A stretch of 64,000 nt of DNA. Source: Chryseobacterium kimseyorum (GTDB lineage: Bacteria > Bacteroidota > Bacteroidia > Flavobacteriales > Weeksellaceae). Under the pieces are notes generated by a model. The model searched no databases, was not told the origin of the DNA, and was given only the letters and a program-made list of their open reading frames with translations. Position numbers and translations under genes: made by a program. Below, piece by piece: positions 57,809-64,000 of the stretch (position 1 is its first letter; each line of letters begins with the position of its first letter). The stretch lies in assembly GCF_025971945.1 (NCBI RefSeq), contig NZ_JAPDHW010000007.1:62001-126000 (forward strand). The letters are read 5' to 3'.

Positions 57809-57915
57809 AAATACTTGCAAATAAAATAAATTTAGATTTTTTTCGTTATTCTAAAAAAAATCTTAAAAGTTTCTTAAAAAAATTATATATTTACGGCTTA
57901 ATTATAAAAATTAAC

Positions 57916-59328
57916 ATGAAAAGGATATTTCTTTTATTATTGTCTGCGTCGGTAGCATCGGTATCTTGTTCAGGTGGTGGATCTTCTTCTGTAGGGAAGC
58001 CAGGAACAAAAGGGGAATTGATACCTAGAGAAAAAACAAAATCATTTGTTGCAGAAAGACCGTATGGTATGGTTGCCATTCCTGGTGGTTCTTTCGTTGC
58101 AGGTTTAGCTGATGTGGATTTCACAGACAGCCCTGAAAAAGCAGCATTGAAAACTGTAACTGTTTCATCTTTCTTTATGGATGAGGCTGAAACTACTAAT
58201 GCAGAGTACAGGGTGTTCATTAACTACGTTAGAGACTCTATTGCAAGAACTATGCTAGCTGAAGCTGCCGGAGAAGGTGGTGAAGGTGGTGGTAGAGGTA
58301 CAGGCATCGGAGACTATGCTTACCTTGCAAAAAAAGAAGAGAATCTTACTGCATACCAAGAATATCTTGAAGGTGCAGGTGGAAGAGACGGCTTTGATGA
58401 TACTAAAAAATTAGACTGGAAAATTCCATTACACTGGAATACCTCTAAATATCCTGATGTTGAATATGCTGAAGTTTTAGAATCTATGTATTTACCGGCT
58501 TCTTCTAGAGTTGGTAGCGAAAGACTTCTTGACGTTAGTAAATTAAAATATAATTATAAGTGGGGAGATATGGATGTTGCCCTTGCTGAAAACGAAAGAG
58601 GTGTAAACTACCTTAGAAGTGAAAGCATCGCAATTTATCCTGATACTACAGTTTGGGTAAAAGATTTCCACTTTACTTATAACGAGCCATTGTTTGAACA
58701 ATATTTCTGGCACAAAGCTTACAAAGACTATCCTGTGGTAGGAGTTACTTGGGATCAGGCTAGAGCATATTGTAATTTCAGATCTAAATTAAAGACTGAT
58801 TACAATGAAAGCATGAAGAGAAAGAAACAAAGACCATTAACATTCCGTCTTCCGACTGAACTAGAGTGGGAATATGCTGCAAGAGGAGGAAAGCAAAATG
58901 CTACTTATCCTTGGGGTGGACCTTATTTGATGGACGACAGAGGTTGTTATCTTGCAAACTTTAAGCCAAAAAGAGGAAATTATATGGAAGATGAAAAATT
59001 AGGTACTTATACTTATACAGCTCCCGTTAAAAAATTCAAGAAAAACAGTTTCGGATTGTTTGATATGGCAGGAAACGTTTCTGAGTGGACAGCATCTGCA
59101 TACAACAATTCATCATATGGTTTCTCTTCTACTTTAAATCCTTCTACTAAGGATAACGTAGATACCAAAAGATCTGTGAGAGGTGGTTCTTGGAAAGATG
59201 TTGGATATATGTTGATGACTGGTGCTAGAGATTTCGAAATGAAAGACTCTGCAAGAAGTTACATCGGATTCAGAACAGTACAGGATATCCCTGAAGCTGC
59301 TGTTAAAGCAAAAAGAATTAACAGATAA
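57916..59328 (+). CDS. gldK: Gliding motility / T9SS lipoprotein GldK
   Basis: 470 residues. Lipoprotein signal with lipobox SVASVSC (Cys at about 19). The mature part is an FGE-sulfatase-like domain: MVAIPGGSFVAGLADVDF (about 52-69), VVGVTWDQARAYCNFRSK, FRLPTELEWEYAARGG and the terminal SVRGGSWKDV...YIGFRTV. A Gly-rich insertion (EGGEGGGRGTGIG, about 120-132) lies in it. GldK forms the periplasmic ring of the T9SS with GldN around the outer-membrane translocon. First gene of gldKLMN; TATATTTA (57886-57893) resembles a -7 box with the last base changed. Confidence 0.96.
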   Translation: MKRIFLLLLSASVASVSCSGGGSSSVGKPGTKGELIPREKTKSFVAERPYGMVAIPGGSFVAGLADVDFTDSPEKAALKTVTVSSFFMDEAETTNAEYRVFINYVRDSIARTMLAEAAGEGGEGGGRGTGIGDYAYLAKKEENLTAYQEYLEGAGGRDGFDDTKKLDWKIPLHWNTSKYPDVEYAEVLESMYLPASSRVGSERLLDVSKLKYNYKWGDMDVALAENERGVNYLRSESIAIYPDTTVWVKDFHFTYNEPLFEQYFWHKAYKDYPVVGVTWDQARAYCNFRSKLKTDYNESMKRKKQRPLTFRLPTELEWEYAARGGKQNATYPWGGPYLMDDRGCYLANFKPKRGNYMEDEKLGTYTYTAPVKKFKKNSFGLFDMAGNVSEWTASAYNNSSYGFSSTLNPSTKDNVDTKRSVRGGSWKDVGYMLMTGARDFEMKDSARSYIGFRTVQDIPEAAVKAKRINR

Positions 59329-59391
59329 GAATTTATTCAAATAATTATTTTCAGAAACAATTTTATTTAACATTAAAAAAAACTAACTTAT

Positions 59392-60084
59392 ATGTTTAAG
59401 ACTAAAGATGCTTGGATGAATTTCTTCTATTCATTCGGTGCTGCAATTGTAATTCTTGGAGCTTGGCTAAAAATTACTCACATTTCATTTGGCCCAATTA
59501 ACGGTAACATCGCACTTACAGTAGGGCTTGTTACAGAGGCAATTATCTTTATTATTTTCGCTTTTGACCCTCCAGCAGCTGAAGAGTCTTACCACTGGGA
59601 AAATGTTTATCCTGAATTATTAGACAAACATGCAAACCCAAACCCATTACATTCTAATGTTTCTTCTAGAAATACAGTTGATCATTTTGCAGAATTAGAA
59701 AATTCTTTATCTAGTAAATTAGATAAGATGCTTCAGGACGCTAAACTTGATGTACAGTTATTCGACAGATTAAGAACAGGAATCGATAAGTTTTCAAGTT
59801 CAGTAGATCAAATCAACCAAACTGTTGATGTTTCTGCTTCTACTCATAAATACAACGATCAGTTAAACAAAGCTGCTCAACACATGGAAAGCATGAACGC
59901 TTTATACGCAATGCAGTTAGAAAGCGGTCAGAGACAATCTGAATTCGCTAAGAAGTATGTAGCTGATATGCAGAAATCTGCAGAGCATTCTGAGAAATTT
60001 AATCAAGAATTACAAGGTTTAACTACCAACTTAAACAGCTTAAACAGAGTTTACGGTGGTATGTTAACTGCAATGAAGTCATAA
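59392..60084 (+). CDS. gldL: Gliding motility / T9SS inner-membrane protein GldL
   Basis: 230 residues. Two membrane helices (about 8-30: FFYSFGAAIVILGAWLK, with a conserved membrane Glu in the second, about 37-60: TVGLVTEAIIFIIFAF), then a long helical cytoplasmic tail (about 65-230) with coiled-coil character. GldL and GldM form the proton-driven rotary motor that powers T9SS and gliding; the transmembrane glutamate is needed for it. Translationally independent from gldK (63-bp gap). No signal peptide cleavage expected. Confidence 0.96.
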   Translation: MFKTKDAWMNFFYSFGAAIVILGAWLKITHISFGPINGNIALTVGLVTEAIIFIIFAFDPPAAEESYHWENVYPELLDKHANPNPLHSNVSSRNTVDHFAELENSLSSKLDKMLQDAKLDVQLFDRLRTGIDKFSSSVDQINQTVDVSASTHKYNDQLNKAAQHMESMNALYAMQLESGQRQSEFAKKYVADMQKSAEHSEKFNQELQGLTTNLNSLNRVYGGMLTAMKS

Positions 60085-60124
60085 TCCCGAACCATTAATT
60101 TAATAAAAAACTAAAGAAAAGAGA

Positions 60125-61717
60125 ATGGCAAAAGGAAAACAGACTCCACGTCAGAAGATGATCAACCTAATGTATTTGGTGTTCATCGCAATGATGGCCC
60201 TAAACATTGATGTTGAAATTATCAGATCATATTATGATTCTACTAGAGCATTAAATGAAACAAGACATTTAACTGAAGATAAAAATCAGGATATTTTCGA
60301 AGTAACCTTAGAAGCAAAAGCTCAACAGGTTCCTGATACTTATGCTCAACCTTGGGAACAATATAAAGTTTTGAAAGGTAAAATTGACGGTTTAGTAGGT
60401 TCTGCTGAAGAAATTAAGGGAATTTTGAAGAAGAATTCTGAATTTTTTGACAAAGATCCTAAGACTGGAAAAGATATGGATGTCAGTGAGAATTTTTCTG
60501 CACTGAACAATAACGAGGCAACTACAGAATATTTCTTTAAGGAGGGTGACGAAAATAGTCCTTCTCCAAAAGCTTTAGAGCTTAAAAAGAAAATGGATGA
60601 TGTCAGAGCTTATATTGTTTCTACTTTTGGAAATAACCCACAGTTATTGAAATTAGTTGACAGAGCAAACAGATCTATCGTTGCGGAGTATCCACAGGGT
60701 AAATCTCCAAATGGAAAAACTTGGTTTCAGAATAAATTCTATCACCAGCCGCTTATCGCTGCAATTTCAAACTTAGAGATTATTCAGAACGATGCAAGAA
60801 ATGTACAGTCTGATGCATTAGCATTAATGCTTCAGGAGAAAGTTGATGCAAGCATTAAGTTTAATCAGTATGAAGCAATTGTTTCTGCACCTTCAGACAT
60901 TCAGTCTGGTAAAAAAGCTGAAGCAGTTATTATGTTAGGAACTTATTCTAACAGTAATAAAATCAGCATCAGTGGTGTAAGCAGACAGGAGAACGGTAAA
61001 GGATATCTTCCTTTAAATACCGGAGGTCTTGGTGAGAAGAAAATTGGTGGTGTTATTACATTAACAGATGCTACAGGAAAAGCTCAGCAATTCCCTTTCA
61101 CACATACCTATAATGTAATTGCTGGTCCTCAACAGGTAAAACTTGAGAAAGGTCTATTGCTTTCTGCGGATAAGATGAACGTAATGTATAGAGGATTAGA
61201 AAATCCAGTGACAGGATCTATTCTTGGCGCGGATAATTCTCAATTGTCTTTATCTGCTCCTGGTGCAGTTGTTAAAAATACTGGAAAAGGTAAGTGGAAT
61301 GTAACTCCTTCAACAGGTAATACGGTACAGTTAACACTTTCAGGTGTTGACCCAACAGGAAGTAGAGTTTCTCAGGTATTTGAATATAGAATTAAAGGTA
61401 TTCCTAGACCACAGGGTCAAATTAGATCAAAAGCTGTTAATAGTATGCCTGCAGAGTCAATCAAAAATCAGATTGTTACAGCAGCTTTACCAGATTTTGA
61501 CTTCCCAGTTTCATTTACAGTTAATAGCTTTATTCTGAAACTTCCAGGTAGAGCGGGTACAATGATTCAAGGTAGTTCATTGTCTGCGGCTGAAGGACTA
61601 ACAAGAAACTTAAGACCTGGTGATGTAGTGTATATTTATGATATTCAAGCAACTGCTACAGGTCTTGGAAATCAAAGATTGAAAGAAATTTCACCTGTTG
61701 TAATCAATGTTCAATAA
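60125..61717 (+). CDS. gldM: Gliding motility / T9SS motor protein GldM
   Basis: 530 residues. One N-terminal membrane helix (about 10-30: MINLMYLVFIAMMALNIDVE) anchors a large periplasmic part of four domains, helical D1 (about 35-215) then three beta-rich domains (about 220-530). KGKQTPRQKMINLMYLVF is the standard GldM start. It spans the periplasm as a dimer, coupling the GldL motor to the GldK/GldN ring. 40 bp after gldL, in the same operon. C-terminal SPVVINVQ is intact, so the gene is full length. Confidence 0.96.
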   Translation: MAKGKQTPRQKMINLMYLVFIAMMALNIDVEIIRSYYDSTRALNETRHLTEDKNQDIFEVTLEAKAQQVPDTYAQPWEQYKVLKGKIDGLVGSAEEIKGILKKNSEFFDKDPKTGKDMDVSENFSALNNNEATTEYFFKEGDENSPSPKALELKKKMDDVRAYIVSTFGNNPQLLKLVDRANRSIVAEYPQGKSPNGKTWFQNKFYHQPLIAAISNLEIIQNDARNVQSDALALMLQEKVDASIKFNQYEAIVSAPSDIQSGKKAEAVIMLGTYSNSNKISISGVSRQENGKGYLPLNTGGLGEKKIGGVITLTDATGKAQQFPFTHTYNVIAGPQQVKLEKGLLLSADKMNVMYRGLENPVTGSILGADNSQLSLSAPGAVVKNTGKGKWNVTPSTGNTVQLTLSGVDPTGSRVSQVFEYRIKGIPRPQGQIRSKAVNSMPAESIKNQIVTAALPDFDFPVSFTVNSFILKLPGRAGTMIQGSSLSAAEGLTRNLRPGDVVYIYDIQATATGLGNQRLKEISPVVINVQ

Positions 61718-61739
61718 GATTAATTTGTAAATTCATAAT

Positions 61740-62678
61740 ATGAAAAAATATATTAGCAGTCTTTTAGTTTTAGCTTCTGGGTTTGCATTTTCCCAAACGA
61801 TTCTAAATGCTTCTTCCCCAGAAGAATTCAGACAGATGAGAGCTGAAAACATGAGAAAAGTGGGAGATACTGTTATTAGCAATAAAGTAAAACCACTTGA
61901 GTACGGTTTCGTAGATGATAAAGATATCCTGAAGAGTATGATGGTTTGGGAAATTATCGATATGAACGATAAGATCAATCAACCATTCTACTATGATAAT
62001 CCAAATGGTTTATTATCTAAAAATACAAGATCATTATATCAAATTTTATTAGATGCTGCACTAAATCAGCAGATCGATGAAGTATATGATGACGAGAACT
62101 TCACTACAAAATTGAGTCCTGAAGGAATTCAGAAAAAATTAGAAAGTGTAAGATTAGATGATGAAGCAATCGAAATTATCAACTCTGGTAGACCATTGAC
62201 TGAGGCTGAAAAGCAACAATACACAGATTATATTAAAACTACAACTGAGAAAGTTAAAGTTCTTAAAATAATGGGAATGTGGTTCATTGATAAGAGAGAT
62301 GGTCAAATGAAATATAGACCACTTGGTATTGCTGCAATGGGTCCAGATCCAACTTCAATCGGAAGAGTTGGTCCAGACGGGCAACCTTTAGCTGGCGCTG
62401 ATGAATTAGTAGATCTATTTTGGGTATACTATCCAAAAGCCAGAGATATCTTAGCAAATAATTATGTTTTCAATAGAAAAAACTCATCTGCAGATTTATC
62501 TTTTGACGATATCATCAATGCTAGAAGATTCTCTTCTGTAATCTATAAGTCTTCAAATGGTTTAGGTGATGGAGTTATCAAAGACTATATCCCTAGAAAT
62601 GCTGAAGAGCAGTTGCAGGAAAGCGACAAAATCAAAGAACAGATTCTTCAAATGGAGAATGATATGTGGAATTACTAA
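61740..62678 (+). CDS. gldN: Gliding motility / T9SS protein GldN
   Basis: 312 residues. A signal peptide (about 1-19, SGFAFSQ) precedes a largely helical mature protein with WEIIDMNDKINQPFYY (about 76-91) and the conserved PLGIAAMG and FWVYYPKARDIL segments typical of GldN/PorN. It complexes with GldK to form the periplasmic ring; in Flavobacterium loss of GldN abolishes secretion and gliding. It ends the gldKLMN operon and is followed by a terminator hairpin at 62697. Confidence 0.95.
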   Translation: MKKYISSLLVLASGFAFSQTILNASSPEEFRQMRAENMRKVGDTVISNKVKPLEYGFVDDKDILKSMMVWEIIDMNDKINQPFYYDNPNGLLSKNTRSLYQILLDAALNQQIDEVYDDENFTTKLSPEGIQKKLESVRLDDEAIEIINSGRPLTEAEKQQYTDYIKTTTEKVKVLKIMGMWFIDKRDGQMKYRPLGIAAMGPDPTSIGRVGPDGQPLAGADELVDLFWVYYPKARDILANNYVFNRKNSSADLSFDDIINARRFSSVIYKSSNGLGDGVIKDYIPRNAEEQLQESDKIKEQILQMENDMWNY

Positions 62679-62696
62679 ATTTCACTTGATATTTAT

Positions 62697-62729
62697 AAAA
62701 AACCTGAGTACTTTTACTCAGGTTTTTTT
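62697..62729 (+). terminator. Terminator after gldN, directly in front of the FAD gene start
   Basis: Stem of A residues plus AACCTGAGTA (62701-62710) with TACTCAGGTT (62715-62724) and a CTTT loop, then T-run to 62729. The next start codon is at 62733, so the hairpin occupies the entire leader of that gene. Confidence 0.9.
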
Positions 62730-62732
62730 ATT

Positions 62733-63782
62733 ATGAAAAATGTAGATTATATTATAGTAGGCGATGGGTATGCAGCCTTATTTTTTGCCCACCAACTTAC
62801 CAGAAATAAGAAGTCATTTGTTATTTTTTCTGAAGGCAGGAAAAGTGCATCACAAATATCTGCAGGAATTGTAAACCCCGTGGTTCTTAAGAAATTCACT
62901 ACATTCTGGCTGGCACAGGAGCAGTTAGATTTTCTTAAAACTTCTCTTGATGAAATAGAAGAATATACAGGTGTAAACTATTTGATTAAAGCATCCATTC
63001 ACAGAATTTTTCATGATGAGAATGAGCAGAAATCGTGGCTTAAAAAATCGCAAAGTGAAGAACTCGAAGGATTTTTAGATAAAAATTTCGAACACTTAGA
63101 GGTAGTTAAAAATGATTTTAATACAGGAATAGTAAAACAGTCAGCGAGATTAAATGTTCAAGGCTTTTTTAATGATCTCTTAACGTTTCACCAAACTAAT
63201 TCCCGACTGATCAGTGAAAAATTTAATTATCACGAATTAAATGTTGCAGAATCGACCTATCACGATTACAGGTTTAAAAATATAGTTTTCTGTGAGGGAA
63301 TGGGAGTTAAGAATAACCCCTACTTTTCAGATATTCCGGTGATTCCAAATAAAGGTCATCATATTAGAGTGAAACTTTCTCAGCCAATTCCTGAAAATTT
63401 GACCATCAAAAAGAAACATTTTTTATTTCCATTAAATAATGGAATGTATTTTTATGGTGGAACTTATGATAGAGAACAGCTTCATGAGCATATTGATGAG
63501 TCTGCCATTGAACAACTAAGGAATGGTTTGTCTGAGTTTTACCCTTTAGATTTTGACATAGAAGAAGTTCATTTTGGTTTCAGGCCTACCGTCAAGGATC
63601 GGAGGCCAATTGTAGGAAGGCATCCTGTACATGCCGATTTATATGTTTTTAATGGTTTAGGTGCTCGGGGAATTCTCAACGGTTGTTATTTCTCCAAAAG
63701 TTTATATGACCATATTGAAAATAATAAGGATCTGCCTAAAGAAATTTCTCTAGAAAGATTTCCCAACAAAAAAGACGCTTAG
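62733..63782 (+). CDS. FAD-dependent oxidoreductase (DAO family)
   Basis: 349 residues. YIIVGDGYAALFFAHQL (about 5-21) is the FAD-binding GxGxxA motif; the DAO family SQISAGIVNPV (about 45-55) and the C-terminal FGFRPTVKDRRPIVGRHP...NGLGARGILNG, with the R-P-x-x-x-D-x-x-P-x-x-G signature, are present. It would oxidise an amino acid or amine, as in glycine/D-amino acid oxidases or the MnmC C-terminal domain, though the tRNA-binding part is absent. Initiation is fixed by the Rossmann motif starting at residue 5. Its leader is fully taken by the gldN terminator. Confidence 0.87.
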   Translation: MKNVDYIIVGDGYAALFFAHQLTRNKKSFVIFSEGRKSASQISAGIVNPVVLKKFTTFWLAQEQLDFLKTSLDEIEEYTGVNYLIKASIHRIFHDENEQKSWLKKSQSEELEGFLDKNFEHLEVVKNDFNTGIVKQSARLNVQGFFNDLLTFHQTNSRLISEKFNYHELNVAESTYHDYRFKNIVFCEGMGVKNNPYFSDIPVIPNKGHHIRVKLSQPIPENLTIKKKHFLFPLNNGMYFYGGTYDREQLHEHIDESAIEQLRNGLSEFYPLDFDIEEVHFGFRPTVKDRRPIVGRHPVHADLYVFNGLGARGILNGCYFSKSLYDHIENNKDLPKEISLERFPNKKDA

Positions 63783-63797
63783 TGAAGCGTCTTTTTT
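63768..63797. terminator. Bidirectional terminator at the end of the FAD gene
   Basis: 13-bp stem AAAAAAGACGCTT (63768-63780) with AAGCGTCTTTTTT (63785-63797), loop AGTG. It contains the stop codon of the FAD gene and also ends the convergent partial gene. Confidence 0.92.
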
Positions 63798-63798
63798 G

Positions 63799-64000
63799 TT
63801 ATTGTGAGGCCATCTTTGTGTCAGCCTGATTTTTTTTCCCGTGAAATAAAACCATATCCACATCTTTTTGAAGAAATGTAACTTCTGTCTTGGTATTCGT
63901 AAACAGATATTTATTGTCTTCAGTTGAAAAACCTGCTGTTTCATGATTTTTTTTCAACTCGTAAGTTCTACCATTTAGATGCACAGTGACAATATCTTTG
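63799..64000 (-). CDS. 3' end of a gene running off the window
   Basis: The minus-strand frame reads KDIVTVHLNGRTYELKKN and onward to ...DTKMASQ and a TAA at 63801-63799; it is open to the window edge, so the start lies outside. About 67 residues are visible, with no cysteine and a beta-rich look. I do not recognise the family. It converges on the FAD gene and shares its terminator. A small protein is possible, since the visible part shows no domain motif. Confidence 0.55.
   Translation of the reverse strand, partial: KDIVTVHLNGRTYELKKNHETAGFSTEDNKYLFTNTKTEVTFLQKDVDMVLFHGKKNQADTKMASQ

Overview
The window is AT-rich DNA from a member of the Bacteroidota, class Flavobacteriia, and fits Chryseobacterium or a close relative in the Weeksellaceae. 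This rests on gldKLMN and porZ of the type IX secretion system (T9SS), two proteins with T9SS sorting domains, DUF4270 and DUF1684 proteins, many genes preceded by the Bacteroidota -7 box TAnnTTTG rather than a Shine-Dalgarno sequence, and the order panC / half-GT5 / DUF4270 / glmS / gldKLMN. The genus is an inference; no rRNA is present. No insertion sequence, prophage, integrase or CRISPR array was seen.

Layout. 180-6274: a Ter/TelA stress operon (HAD enzyme, phosphoribosyltransferase, TerD, TelA, an unrecognised 314-residue protein, second TerD, TerC) with a nine-copy 7-bp tandem repeat in front of the second terD. 6388-12439: catalase-like protein, FKBP isomerase, lipoprotein, membrane-anchored XRE regulator, a DUF4440-serine hydrolase fusion, and an Rrf2 regulator beside an NAD(P)H-binding oxidoreductase, the last two sharing a TGTAA-N9-TTACA palindrome. 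12573-22444: M23 peptidase with a split catalytic domain, gpsA, mqo, small conserved proteins, glucose dehydrogenase-like SDR and a large MGH1/GH63-type glycosidase. 22448-27099: tight minus-strand operon of a split 5'-nucleotidase, porZ and recO. 27207-31151: dapA, acetyltransferase, recG. 31263-39791: three tandem POT peptide transporters, a periplasmic thioredoxin, a toxin-antitoxin pair and dipeptidyl peptidase IV, together a peptide-uptake island. 39900-48522: an alpha-glucan phosphorylase homologue with serine at the PLP-lysine position, a possible PD-(D/E)XK-like protein, a T9SS type B protein, a transglutaminase-like protein and mtaB. 48713-53408: FMN glutamate-synthase-like protein, FKBP-like lipoprotein, S4 protein, aroK, a tRNA-Lys / tRNA-Leu / tRNA-Lys cluster and panC. 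53577-64000: half glycogen synthase, DUF4270 lipoprotein, glmS, the gldKLMN motor/secretion operon, an FAD oxidoreductase, and the 3' end of a gene that runs off the window.

How it works together. The peptide island (outer proteolysis by DPP IV, then three proton-coupled transporters) fits a protein-degrading lifestyle, with T9SS genes in the same window supplying export and gliding machinery. The Ter operon combines metal/stress-responsive membrane and cytosolic proteins with two enzymes that could make a nucleotide-like metabolite. Genes are mostly in short operons closed by strong hairpin terminators, many shared by convergent genes. Longer intergenic regions carry degenerate dispersed repeats, including two hairpin elements (about 14970 and 19660) with a matching bulge and a compensatory base change.
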